Part shown: positions 29,354-39,438 of the stretch, one piece after another
Layout of the letters: every line of letters starts with the position of its first letter
How positions within the stretch are numbered: position 1 is the stretch's first letter
Source: Candidatus Babelota bacterium
GTDB taxonomy: Bacteria; Babelota; Babeliae; Babelales; JAUPTZ01
Direction of reading: 5' to 3'
NCBI GenBank assembly: GCA_030917815.1
Contig: JAUPTZ010000001.1
Span: 93,178-157,177, forward strand
Length of the DNA stretch: 64,000 nucleotides
The notes under the pieces: model-generated
Told to the model about the DNA's origin: nothing
The model's database searches: none
The model's input: only the letters and a program-made list of their open reading frames with translations
Position numbers and translations under genes: made by a program

Positions 29354-30553
29354 CTAACCACCTACGCCTACGTGCGTCAGCACTTGCGGTGCATAATACC
29401 AAATAATTGAGGCAATAGTAGCAATCATCACCGGTATTTTTACCATCGAAACGCCACAGAGTTTGTGCAAAATATTCATAACCGTAAGCACCAAGAGTAC
29501 CGGATATAGCACTATTAAGATCGGATCCAACATGGCAACAATTTCTGAAAAGGTGAAGTTTGCAAAAACAAAGGTAATCACCACCGTAATGAGCAGGCTG
29601 ATGTGATAGGAAATTCTTTGTGATGATACTTCAGTGTGCAGAAACTCGGCAAATACCGAGGCCAAAGCTAATGCGGTGGTAAAGCAGGTAAGCACTACTG
29701 CAAGTCCCACAAGCAACCCCCCAATAGGACCGAGGATGGTTTGCGCTACCGTACCAAGTAACACTTCGGCCGGTACCATGGCGAGCGCTGAGCCGTAATA
29801 GGAAGCAACCAGTACAAAACCGGCATAGACAAGGCCCAGCAATACCGCACCAATAATCGATGCCCAAAGTGCATCGCGAGCCACCAACCAGGTGTCTCTT
29901 CCGCGAGACTCACTGCTCTGGCGTAAGCCGGTAATAACAACACTCGAGAAAAAGAAAGCGGCCAAAAGATCCATTGTATTGTAACCTTCATATAAGCCAA
30001 ATTTGAACATTGAGATGGCATCAAGCGTCGAGGCTGATGCGGTCGGATGAATCAACATTCCTTTGATGATAATGATGGCCAGGCTTACTACTAAGATCGG
30101 ACTGAGTACGGCCCCCAACAACCCCACTATACGGCTTTTTTTATATGCCGCTATATACATAAAGAGGCAAGAAATGAGGCTGAAAATCACAACCGATAAT
30201 GCCGGGTTATACATTTTTATTGTGCTATATGAAAGCGCGATGCATCGAGGAACCGCGCCAATTGGTCCCAGTATGATCAACAAAAAAAATGCTACCAAAA
30301 ACCCGGGAATGCGACCAATGCGAGCAAAAAAGGCTCGATAATCACCCTCATAGAGGATTATTGCCAAAAGCCCAAGGAATGGTACACCAACCGCGGTCAA
30401 AAGAAGGCCAAGAATTGCTGGAACCGATTGATTACCGGCCAGCTGCCCTACCTTAAGCGGAAACGCAATGTTACCGGCACCAAAAAACATAGAAAACATC
30501 GCAAGACCTGTAGTGCCTATAAGGCGGGCCTGCGTCTTAAGTGAATTATTCAT
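29354..30553 (-). CDS. brnQ: Branched-chain amino acid transport system II carrier protein
   Basis: GLAMFSMFFGAGNIAFPLKVGQLAG, multiple TMs. Confidence 0.88.
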   Translation of the reverse strand: MNNSLKTQARLIGTTGLAMFSMFFGAGNIAFPLKVGQLAGNQSVPAILGLLLTAVGVPFLGLLAIILYEGDYRAFFARIGRIPGFLVAFFLLIILGPIGAVPRCIALSYSTIKMYNPALSVVIFSLISCLFMYIAAYKKSRIVGLLGAVLSPILVVSLAIIIIKGMLIHPTASASTLDAISMFKFGLYEGYNTMDLLAAFFFSSVVITGLRQSSESRGRDTWLVARDALWASIIGAVLLGLVYAGFVLVASYYGSALAMVPAEVLLGTVAQTILGPIGGLLVGLAVVLTCFTTALALASVFAEFLHTEVSSQRISYHISLLITVVITFVFANFTFSEIVAMLDPILIVLYPVLLVLTVMNILHKLCGVSMVKIPVMIATIASIIWYYAPQVLTHVGVGG

Positions 30554-30594
30554 ACAAAACCAATCAAATTATGCTTTACGACGCGATACCTGCG

Positions 30595-31794
30595 CTAAAT
30601 GGCGACGCCAATATGGGCGAGCACCTCAGGTACATGGTACCAAATAATTGAAGCAATGGTTGCCAAAACCACCGGCGTTTTTACCATAGAAACACCATAC
30701 AATTTATGTAAAATGTTCATAATGGTAAGCACCAGAAGCACCGGATAAATAACGATTAAAATCGGTATTAACATTGCCACAATTTCGGTAAATTTGAGGT
30801 TGGCAAAAATAAATGTTGTAAGCAAGGTCAGTACCAAACTGCTGCGATAACAAACCACTTTGAAAAACAGTTGATTGTGCAGGAATTCAGCGAACACGGC
30901 GGCCAATGCAAGTGCTGTTGTTAGGCAGGCCAATACCACCGCAAGGCTTACGAAAATGCCACCAATTTGGCCAAGAACCATATGGGCAATGGTACCAAGC
31001 AAGACCTCGGCCGGAACGGTTGCCAAGGCTGAGCCGTAGTAGGAAGCCACGAGCACGAATCCTGCATACACAAGGCCAAGGAGTGTCGCACCAATGATCG
31101 ATGCCTGAAGCGCATAGCGAGCTAAAAGACGCTTGTCGCTATTTATTTCACCACCAATCTGACGTAATCCGGCAATAATAACGCCTGAAAAGAAGAATGT
31201 CCCCAGCAAGTCCATGGTGTTGTAGCCCTCAAGCAAGCCAAACTTAAACATCTCCGCCGCATCAAACGCCGAATGTGGAGATGTCGGATGGCACAAAATG
31301 CCCTTGATGATAATAACCACCAAACTCAAGACGAGGAGCGGGCTTAAAACGGTGCCGAGCAAATCGGTGATACGGCTTTTTTTGTAGGTCGCCAAGTAAA
31401 TGACGATACAAGAAATAAAGCTAAACAGTACCGTTGAGAGTGTCGCGTCGTACATTTTAAGCGTACTGTACGCAAAAGCAATGCATCGCGGTGTCGCGCC
31501 AAAAGGTCCAATCAAAATCATGATAAAGAGCGTAACTAAAAATCCGGGAATACGACCAATACGGGCGAAAAAAGCATGATAATCACCTTCATAGAGTACC
31601 ATCGCTAAAAGCCCAAGAAATGGAACGCCAACCGCGGTAATTAATAATCCAATAATCGCCACCCACGCCTGATCTCCTGCCATTTGTCCCACAATTAAGG
31701 GAAATACGACATTGCCGGCGCCAAAAAACATAGAGAACATTGCGAGGCCGGTGGTGAAGATATGACGAAGTTGCGTCGGTATTGGACTACTCAT
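30595..31794 (-). CDS. brnQ: Branched-chain amino acid transport system II carrier protein (tandem paralogue)
   Basis: GLAMFSMFFGAGNVVFPLIVGQMAG; highly similar to 29354-30553. Confidence 0.88.
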   Translation of the reverse strand: MSSPIPTQLRHIFTTGLAMFSMFFGAGNVVFPLIVGQMAGDQAWVAIIGLLITAVGVPFLGLLAMVLYEGDYHAFFARIGRIPGFLVTLFIMILIGPFGATPRCIAFAYSTLKMYDATLSTVLFSFISCIVIYLATYKKSRITDLLGTVLSPLLVLSLVVIIIKGILCHPTSPHSAFDAAEMFKFGLLEGYNTMDLLGTFFFSGVIIAGLRQIGGEINSDKRLLARYALQASIIGATLLGLVYAGFVLVASYYGSALATVPAEVLLGTIAHMVLGQIGGIFVSLAVVLACLTTALALAAVFAEFLHNQLFFKVVCYRSSLVLTLLTTFIFANLKFTEIVAMLIPILIVIYPVLLVLTIMNILHKLYGVSMVKTPVVLATIASIIWYHVPEVLAHIGVAI

Positions 31795-31944
31795 GAAACC
31801 CCTTTCACATGGTTACATATGGGCTATCGGTATACAGCGAGTGCCTGACATGGCAAAGCCGCTCTCCATGAAGACAAAGAGCGGCAAGCATACCACAGTT
31901 TTGCGCCTAGACGAAATTTCTTAAAATCTAGCGAGCGTAGCCTT

Positions 31945-32619
31945 TTAATCAAGAAGTTGTATATCAACTAAACGACCCCATTCAGGACTAGTACCGCCAG
32001 AACCAAGTGGCATAATGAAAATAAAATCCTGACGTCCCCCAACCATTTCTTCATTCCAGGGGATGCATTTCTTAAAATGAGCAATCTGCGCAGGCAACTT
32101 TCCTTCATATGATTTTTTGTGCATATAGCCCCATGCTTCAAAGAGGCAATGGAACAAGATTGCACCGCAGGCAAGGTGCGTTACACTGATTGGTGGCAGC
32201 TGCTTATAAAAGCTGGCCACCACAAACGCACTGGCAATCTCGACGGTCTTTACTCGTTGCTTAGCGCGCACAAAACCAACCCCAGCATCTTCGTAGTCAG
32301 GATACCAATAGCTGATCATCTCAGAGGAAAAAGGATCTTTACATGAAGCATCGGCTGCGATTGAAACACGAATTTGTTTTTGATCCGTGCGCTTATTCGT
32401 AATACTTAGGACAAAAATCCTTGCCCTTTTTGAAAGTCCCGGGGAAACTTCCTCGAGTACTGCTTCTTTAGCAAAATATGCATCACAAAAAACCTGAGAA
32501 CCCCCAGTCGGCATGCATATCGGCGTCTTAAACGGAGACGGATCGGGACTCACCGTAGCATCTGATCCAATCAGAGAACTCGCCATAGAGAGACTGGCAA
32601 GTAAAAAGTAGTTTTTCAT
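31945..32619 (-). CDS. Secreted hypothetical protein
   Basis: Signal peptide MKNYFLLASLSMASSLIGSDA; first of three similarly organised ORFs. Confidence 0.65.
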   Translation of the reverse strand: MKNYFLLASLSMASSLIGSDATVSPDPSPFKTPICMPTGGSQVFCDAYFAKEAVLEEVSPGLSKRARIFVLSITNKRTDQKQIRVSIAADASCKDPFSSEMISYWYPDYEDAGVGFVRAKQRVKTVEIASAFVVASFYKQLPPISVTHLACGAILFHCLFEAWGYMHKKSYEGKLPAQIAHFKKCIPWNEEMVGGRQDFIFIMPLGSGGTSPEWGRLVDIQLLD

Positions 32620-32654
32620 ACGTATATCACCTTTCTAAAAAAATAATCGGTTAT

Positions 32655-33230
32655 TTAACATTTCTCCAGTGCCCAATCAATGTGCCTATCTTGACCTGCT
32701 ATGCCAAAAATAGTCGTTGCCACGTCGGTGGAAACGAGAAGCCAACTCTTGAAAGTTGACGTGGCCGGAATAGTAAACTCCATCAGGTCTTTATTCAGCG
32801 TAATTTTGTCTGCAATCACATCGGCCGCTGGCGTCCCCGGGCCCGGTGTAATAATTGGTCTAAACACACGAACTAATTGGCAAAAATCAGTGCCGACTGC
32901 TAAAGAATACATTATCGCTAAGCTTAATCCCAATGCTCCTGGGCGGCGTCGATAATACCGAGTCCCGAGCGCCCTCTCAATCGATTGCCCATAAGTAAAA
33001 AGATCGTTCGGCCTAAAACAGACCGGGAACGCCCTTTGATTTACAATAGAGAGCTCTAGTCCTACACACCCCTCAAAATGTTTCTCGCCAAAGAAATTAT
33101 TCAAAGCGGAACTGGGCAGCTCTTTGATGGCACATAGCACGGCCTTATCAGACTTTTTACCGCTCGCATCGGCCGCAATCAGTCCGTTTATGCCGAGTAG
33201 TCCCATACAAAACACAAGCACTTTTTTCAT
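32655..33230 (-). CDS. Secreted hypothetical protein
   Basis: Signal peptide MKKVLVFCMGLLGINGLIAADA. Confidence 0.65.
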   Translation of the reverse strand: MKKVLVFCMGLLGINGLIAADASGKKSDKAVLCAIKELPSSALNNFFGEKHFEGCVGLELSIVNQRAFPVCFRPNDLFTYGQSIERALGTRYYRRRPGALGLSLAIMYSLAVGTDFCQLVRVFRPIITPGPGTPAADVIADKITLNKDLMEFTIPATSTFKSWLLVSTDVATTIFGIAGQDRHIDWALEKC

Positions 33231-33262
33231 ATATCCCCCTCTATGAAAATATTCTTCTTATT

Positions 33263-33988
33263 TCAACAGATTTCTACGGTAAAAATATCTTGAAATGTTA
33301 CCTCAGTCAGCATGACACGCCTTTCCCCAAACCGCCCATAATGCTCGGCTTCGGCGCGCAGTATAACAAGTGTGTTAACAAATCCATGCTCAGGCTTAAC
33401 AACATAAGAATCGGCAACTGGTACGTAAACGACAGACTTTCGATCACTTACAATGTGGGGCTTTAGCATCGAGATGTCAGCACGTTTTTCCAGCGCCGCA
33501 AGGTCAAAATAACGATCATCCCACCAACTTTTAAGGCCACTCGCAACAGCGCTCACAGCCGGCACCCCGACAGCTACCATATCGCCGTACCAGTACCATA
33601 ATGCGCCCATAGTCACACTCATAACACCAAAACCAGCAATAAGTCTTTCTTTTACTTCTCGCTCACTCAAATCACTGGTATTCCATGGCGAATAGAGTAA
33701 GGAAAGCCGATCGGGGTCGAGCGCCTGCCGACAAAGCGACGTAATAGGCCTGGCAAGAATAATAGATTGATGTTTGTATGTATTTGCAACGAATACCCGG
33801 GCCGCTTCAATTTTTGTACTCAGTCCAGGACACACGGCATTCAGCGCTTCAGGCGAAATAAGCTCAAGCCAGCAGGCTATATTGGCATCTGTGGTCTCGA
33901 GTATAAGGCGTTTGACCGCTACGGTATCTGATGCGGCCAAAGAGACAGTGCTACCCATGCTCAGTATAAAAAATAGAATCTTTCTCAT
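33263..33988 (-). CDS. Secreted hypothetical protein
   Basis: Signal peptide at internal Met MRKILFFILSMGSTVSLAASD. Confidence 0.65.
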   Translation of the reverse strand: MRKILFFILSMGSTVSLAASDTVAVKRLILETTDANIACWLELISPEALNAVCPGLSTKIEAARVFVANTYKHQSIILARPITSLCRQALDPDRLSLLYSPWNTSDLSEREVKERLIAGFGVMSVTMGALWYWYGDMVAVGVPAVSAVASGLKSWWDDRYFDLAALEKRADISMLKPHIVSDRKSVVYVPVADSYVVKPEHGFVNTLVILRAEAEHYGRFGERRVMLTEVTFQDIFTVEIC

Positions 33989-34138
33989 GTAGCATTTCCC
34001 CTTCATTATGCAGCAATGGCGGCGGAATATAGCATTGCAGGTAGGCAATCGCAAGAAAGTTGTTCCAGGGTACATTGACCAAGGTAAGAACATTGTGCGA
34101 CACTACTTAGTGTTATCAGTATTTTTTGGGGGAAACGT

Positions 34139-35404
34139 ATGGGGAAAAGGTACCGATTATTATCAGTAGTGCTCTTGCTTGCAAGCACTACGCTACACCT
34201 CGGTGCTCGTGTGAAAACCGCTGTACCAGCAGTCGTTGGTGGCGGCCTTGCAGTCGGCTTTTATAGTAAAAGCAGAGAAGCCGAGAACGAAGCAGAGATG
34301 ATAAAGGCGGCAACCGAAGCCAAAGGTCAGGATTATACCCGCTCAAAAAAGTACCAGTCGGCCTGTAGGCGTAAACGATTATTTCAGGTTCTTGCCGCAC
34401 TCTCTCTTGCCGGTGGCCTTGGCGGATCGGCATTGATGCGTCGCTCAGATACCACAGCAGACAATGAAATTGTACCAAAGAGAGACGCCACCCCACCTAC
34501 TCAGCCAGAGCCCAATGTAACACCTAAAGATACGGCGGGGCGCAAAAAGCGAAATGCCGAAGCACTATCGCAGGCCATCATTAAAAACGACGCGAAATTA
34601 GTGGCTACCCTTGCGAAGAAAGCAGGAAAAGCCAAACTCATGCTCAGGGACGAACATGGCAACACACCGCTCATGCTCGCCATAGAGCTCGGCCATGTCG
34701 AAGTCGTAAGGGCATTGGTACCACTCTCTGGCTCAGAAGCACTGCGTACCACAACAAATAATCTTGGACGCACCTCCTTAGCAATGGCCACAGGCCGCGG
34801 AGATGATGCGGGCTCAAAAATGGCACAAATTATTACCAACGCTTTGGCCACAGATGAAGCACCCTCAGAAGAGGTACCTGAAGGCATGGATATAACCGCC
34901 ACAAAAAAGGCCCTTACTGCAGCCACTAACGCCCAAGATGTTAACGCAATCAAAAAACTTAACAAGGATCATCTCAAAACAATTCTTAACGGTCCCGAGC
35001 TTTATGAAGATCAACCGTTTTTTTGGAGAGTTATTGAATGGGGGAATCCTGAGGCTGTACAATATCTAATAGACGTAGGCGGTAAAGAAATTGTAGGGAA
35101 AAACCCTTCAATTCTTCAAGCAGCCGTACAACGTGGTCGCGTTGACGCACTGAGGATCCTTGCTCCCCTTGCAAGCGCGGAGCAAATTACTGATGGCAAT
35201 GGCGGGGGCGGCATGGCGCCGCTCATGCAAGCAAAATGGCACATTTTAAAAGCCTACTCAGAAGACTCGACAAAAAAGCAAAGCGCAATACTAAAGATTT
35301 TGGAAGATGAGCTCGAAAGAAAGACCGGCACACGAGATGGCGGCGAATCCGAAGCAGAATGGCCTGCGCGAGAGCGCTGGGAAAGAGAGCATTCCGGAGA
35401 ATGA
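34139..35404 (+). CDS. Ankyrin-repeat protein with N-terminal two-TM hairpin
   Basis: TAVPAVVGGGLAVGFYSKSREAENEAEMIK...LAALSLAGGLGGSALM; LRDEHGNTPLMLAIELGHVEVVRAL. Confidence 0.75.
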   Translation: MGKRYRLLSVVLLLASTTLHLGARVKTAVPAVVGGGLAVGFYSKSREAENEAEMIKAATEAKGQDYTRSKKYQSACRRKRLFQVLAALSLAGGLGGSALMRRSDTTADNEIVPKRDATPPTQPEPNVTPKDTAGRKKRNAEALSQAIIKNDAKLVATLAKKAGKAKLMLRDEHGNTPLMLAIELGHVEVVRALVPLSGSEALRTTTNNLGRTSLAMATGRGDDAGSKMAQIITNALATDEAPSEEVPEGMDITATKKALTAATNAQDVNAIKKLNKDHLKTILNGPELYEDQPFFWRVIEWGNPEAVQYLIDVGGKEIVGKNPSILQAAVQRGRVDALRILAPLASAEQITDGNGGGGMAPLMQAKWHILKAYSEDSTKKQSAILKILEDELERKTGTRDGGESEAEWPARERWEREHSGE

Positions 35405-37029
35405 AGATGCATATCACGATTATTCTTCTTACTACCTGCATGGCAACCTCGCTGCTGCCAACCGACAAACTCGCGGTGCATACCGACATTGCAGAAGCGG
35501 AGGCGCAAATTCCTGCGGTTCTTACGCAGGTTGCCGAGGTTGATGGCTATATCGGCGATATAACCGATTTGCTCAAGAAACAAGCAATTGAGGAAGCGGT
35601 CGACGCTCATCGCAGACAAAATCTCATTCCGCGCAAAAGCTGGTCGGTACCGCTTCGTCGCCGCTTGAACTTGCCACGCACGCCACAGGTTGATGGCGAA
35701 AAATCGTTTGTGGTGAAAATTCCACCGGAGCAAATACCACAAGCATCATATGCCCCGGCAACGCGCAACCTTTATATGGTCATGCCACAGGAAGTAACAC
35801 TGGATAATACCGCTACAACCTATGAACCGTTCAGCCCACTCACCGAAGCCCAACAAAAGAACCGAGCACTCATAGCTAAAACCGCTACACTCTATAAACG
35901 AGTACCTAAGAAACTCTGCGAGCAATCATGGTATGGACGGCAAAAATCACTCGATACCATTTTTCTCATACCGGACCAAGAACATGGTGACTATATACGC
36001 AATGACACGGTATTTAAGGTGACCCCAGCAGTGTTTAGCCAACTACATGATACCAATGGCGGAGAACCGGAACTCGACAAGAATCCTAGGTTCTTTAAGC
36101 GATCCGATGGCGCCATGATCCCATGCGGCCAGCACGATCTTGCACTCGGCATCTATGAAGGCTTTGGGCGCCAAGTTGGTCTTTTGGGCGCCGAAACCGT
36201 CGCGACCGCCCTTTTTTATCAAAGCTTTAAAAAAGCACGTGATGCCTCTGTAGTTGATACCTTATTGGCTAACGCCGAAGCTATTTGTACCGACAAGCAA
36301 TGGGCAAAGAATTTAGGAAAAAAATTGTGCTTTATGCCGCTTAATCCGTTCAATAAAAAAAGCCTTCCCTATGTAGGATTGTATGCCACTATGTCTGAGC
36401 TGGTACGCTTGGCCGAGCGAAACCTCGTAGGCCCAACCTTTATGAATGGTGCCATAACTAAAGCACAAGACTTCTTTGATACATTCATGAAGAAAGGCTC
36501 TAATGCCTTTAGGGAAGATCTCCACTGGGAATATGCAACCGGCGTCCCCATACCACTCTACGGAATCCTTGAATTTGTAAGCACCGGCAAACTTTCTGTT
36601 CTTGAAGACGGCTCCGCCGTTATTTTAGGAGGCCAGCCCTCGACCCAACAAGAACAAGTAATCGATTTTGCACGCCGATTCTTAATTGCCTTCTTTACGT
36701 TACGCTTTACCGATAGCAGTGCGATACAAAAACTAATCTCGCTCGCCCGTAAAAATGAAAAAGGCTTTTTTGCCTTGCTTCGTAGCGGCAACAAGCAAGA
36801 AATTGAAAAATTTGTAGAAAGCGCCGGCCTCACCCACGGCTCGCTTTTAAGTTTATTTTTAAAAGGCCCTCTAAAGCCTCTGGGGAGTAAGCTACACGGA
36901 GCACAGATCATCTATTGGCAACGGCTAAAAGCTAGCCTACTCGTAAATGCTCTTTTCAGTCTTCCGGTTATTATAAAATTTGTTTATGGCATGGGCCGCT
37001 TCATTGCAGAAGCCAAAAAACCTTACTAA
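35401..37029 (+). CDS. Secreted hypothetical protein with C-terminal TM
   Basis: ATGA overlap with preceding gene; signal peptide MKMHITIILLTTCMATSLLP. Confidence 0.7.
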   Translation: MKMHITIILLTTCMATSLLPTDKLAVHTDIAEAEAQIPAVLTQVAEVDGYIGDITDLLKKQAIEEAVDAHRRQNLIPRKSWSVPLRRRLNLPRTPQVDGEKSFVVKIPPEQIPQASYAPATRNLYMVMPQEVTLDNTATTYEPFSPLTEAQQKNRALIAKTATLYKRVPKKLCEQSWYGRQKSLDTIFLIPDQEHGDYIRNDTVFKVTPAVFSQLHDTNGGEPELDKNPRFFKRSDGAMIPCGQHDLALGIYEGFGRQVGLLGAETVATALFYQSFKKARDASVVDTLLANAEAICTDKQWAKNLGKKLCFMPLNPFNKKSLPYVGLYATMSELVRLAERNLVGPTFMNGAITKAQDFFDTFMKKGSNAFREDLHWEYATGVPIPLYGILEFVSTGKLSVLEDGSAVILGGQPSTQQEQVIDFARRFLIAFFTLRFTDSSAIQKLISLARKNEKGFFALLRSGNKQEIEKFVESAGLTHGSLLSLFLKGPLKPLGSKLHGAQIIYWQRLKASLLVNALFSLPVIIKFVYGMGRFIAEAKKPY

Positions 37030-37043
37030 GAAGGAATACATCA

Positions 37044-38498
37044 ATGCATACATATCGCTACTATCTCCTGGGAATACTGGGATTAGGACTTATCAATGGA
37101 ACTCTCTTTGCAGCAACAACCGCCCCGCACCCAACCGGATTTGGTGGTGGAGAATTTCAATCAAAGATCGCCGGAGCGGCCGAGCTGGGCATAGCCGACC
37201 AACGACGCATTCGCCTTGAAAATAGACTCATTCATCTTGATGAGGAGATTCAAATCCTAACCAGCGAGCTTCGCCGTGCCGATGCGGAGAGAAAAAAAGA
37301 AATTCATCTGCTTCTTGCACAAAAAAATGAGGCGCGCAATCGCATCGCTGACGCAGAAGAAAAAGCTTACGAAGGCATTAAAGGACTTGTAGCGCGAGAG
37401 CTTGAAGAGCCAATGCGCGAAAAAGAGCAGACCCGCGCTAAAGAACTGGCTATTGCAACCAAAGTAGCCGAAGTTATTGCCGGCAGAGAGACAACCCTGC
37501 AACTTGCCGATAAAAATAATGACGCTCGACATAAATTGTTCCAATACGCTCTCCCGGCAACTGCGGTAAGTATTGCCGGTCTTATGTTTACCTACTTTCT
37601 AGTCAAGCATTATTATCAAGCCCGCCCAACAATTATTGAGCCTCAAGATACCTCGATTCGCACCCTTATGGATAAAATGCTTGGTATTACGACGCCGGCA
37701 TCCGACTTAGACTCGGTGATCCTATCGCCAGATCTCCAAGAGCAGGTTCTCATAAAATTCCTTGGCCTCAGTACCGCAATGCAGAGACATAAGCCACTGA
37801 GCAATATGCTCTTTTTTGGCCCGGCCGGCACCGGCAAAACGATGGCCGCCGTAGCGTTTGCTCGTCGCTTATCGGAACAAGGCATTGCCCATCACGTTAT
37901 TTGTCGAGGGCCAGCATTTAAGCGCCTTGGCACCGCTTCAGCGGCACAAACCGCTTTAGCCGATACCTTGCGATGGGCAAGCAAGAGCAAGCTGCCAGTT
38001 GTCATTATCATCGATGAAGCAGAGACAATGTTTCCTAAGCGCGGCTCTCAGTATTCGGATAATATGACCAACGATCTCGTTGCTACGATGCTCAGCTATT
38101 TCCCTAATGCAATACATAAAAAAATGATGTTTATTCTTTCGACCAACTATCCTGACCGACTCGATGAAGCGCTGGTCAATCGCGTCGACCCTTCAAACCA
38201 AATACGATTTACACCGCCGGGACAAACAGAACGAGAAGCCTTATTGAAAATCTACTTAAAGCATCACATCATCGACAACGACTATCTTATCGATCAAAAT
38301 ATTGAGCACGATATTCCTTCAATTGCAAATCAAATTGAGGGCCTTGTTGGACGACAGATCGATTCCCTTATTGCGCAAACACTCTATCCGCTTATGCGCA
38401 AAGAGAATGATCCTAACGGAAAGGTTATGCTCGATTATACGCTGATGCAAGAGGCTATCGGACGGGCAAAAGCGGAGAAGGACTTTTCGGCGTTTTAG
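37044..38498 (+). CDS. ATAD3-like AAA+ ATPase (signal/TM, coiled coil, TM, AAA)
   Basis: FFGPAGTGKTMAAVAFA (Walker A), VVIIIDEAETMFPKRG (Walker B), MFILSTNYPDRLDEALVNRVD, FTPPGQTEREALLKIYLKHHI, QIEGLVGRQIDSLIAQ; DLDSVILSPDLQEQV before the AAA domain as in ATAD3. Confidence 0.75.
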   Translation: MHTYRYYLLGILGLGLINGTLFAATTAPHPTGFGGGEFQSKIAGAAELGIADQRRIRLENRLIHLDEEIQILTSELRRADAERKKEIHLLLAQKNEARNRIADAEEKAYEGIKGLVARELEEPMREKEQTRAKELAIATKVAEVIAGRETTLQLADKNNDARHKLFQYALPATAVSIAGLMFTYFLVKHYYQARPTIIEPQDTSIRTLMDKMLGITTPASDLDSVILSPDLQEQVLIKFLGLSTAMQRHKPLSNMLFFGPAGTGKTMAAVAFARRLSEQGIAHHVICRGPAFKRLGTASAAQTALADTLRWASKSKLPVVIIIDEAETMFPKRGSQYSDNMTNDLVATMLSYFPNAIHKKMMFILSTNYPDRLDEALVNRVDPSNQIRFTPPGQTEREALLKIYLKHHIIDNDYLIDQNIEHDIPSIANQIEGLVGRQIDSLIAQTLYPLMRKENDPNGKVMLDYTLMQEAIGRAKAEKDFSAF

Positions 38499-38587
38499 CA
38501 GCAGGAAAAACATCGGAGAATTATTCGGGCTAGACTGCCTTAAGAAAATAATGCAGCTCTTTCCCAGGCTAAAAATTCACATCGTTT

Positions 38588-39352
38588 TTAGCAGAAGTAA
38601 TAATCTTCGTGCCGTTGACGTGGCTCGGCAATTTTTGAGAATGCTGCTTTAATGCTGAGATCATCTTGGCGCTTTAATACACCATTCTCCACGGCCTGTT
38701 CTTTGGTCAATGCTTGCTCAGTCCACTCAAGGCTACCGGCCATACCGGCACCGGCAAAGGTGATCGTAGAAATATCTCCCGGCTTGATGTACTGCGTGCC
38801 GGCAATATCGCATGCGGCAAACTTAATGCAATACGGTTTTTTAAAGGATACATACCGGTAGCTAAAAATACTGCGAATTTCCGGATTTAGTTCTACTTCT
38901 TTAATAGAATGCGGCGTCATGATTCTACCATGAGCATTCGTGATAAATACCGACCACGCACTGTTCTTATCGCTCATCGAAATATGAGATTCATCGGTTA
39001 TTTGGGCTAACAGATAAAGCGTGAGATATTCACGATTTTCTTCGAGAAGTTGCGATAAGAAGGCGGTACGTTCATTTTCGTTGTGTCCAACCTTGGCACT
39101 ATGCAAGGCGGCGTATACCGCGCACATTTGATCGGACATAATTAAGACATCAAAGTGCGCATGTGTTTGATAGCCCTCATAAAGGGTAACCGAGTGCAGA
39201 TACTGCTGAATAAGCTCGTATGACGGTTCATGCTTGGTTACTTGTGGACATTCTCGCCCAATCATATTGTATGATTTATCAAGGCAGCCGGTAGTTATCA
39301 AACAGGCCAACGCAAAATATCCTAACTTCGCGAGGCTTTTCAGACTCTTCAT
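38588..39352 (-). CDS. Putative lipoprotein
   Basis: MKSLKSLAKLGYFALACLITTGCLDKSYN lipobox-like end. Confidence 0.6.
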   Translation of the reverse strand: MKSLKSLAKLGYFALACLITTGCLDKSYNMIGRECPQVTKHEPSYELIQQYLHSVTLYEGYQTHAHFDVLIMSDQMCAVYAALHSAKVGHNENERTAFLSQLLEENREYLTLYLLAQITDESHISMSDKNSAWSVFITNAHGRIMTPHSIKEVELNPEIRSIFSYRYVSFKKPYCIKFAACDIAGTQYIKPGDISTITFAGAGMAGSLEWTEQALTKEQAVENGVLKRQDDLSIKAAFSKIAEPRQRHEDYYFC

Positions 39353-39438
39353 GACTCACTTCCTTCTAAAAAGAGATTTCTTGTACCTATCGTAGCCGGC
39401 AAGTATACTCGTCCTGCACCCCTGTTTAAAAGGTTTAT

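Noticed and set aside
31867-31900. Hairpin gccgctct...agagcggc as terminator of the 31945-32619 gene
   Set aside because: Stem is present but no adequate T-run follows on the minus strand; not called.
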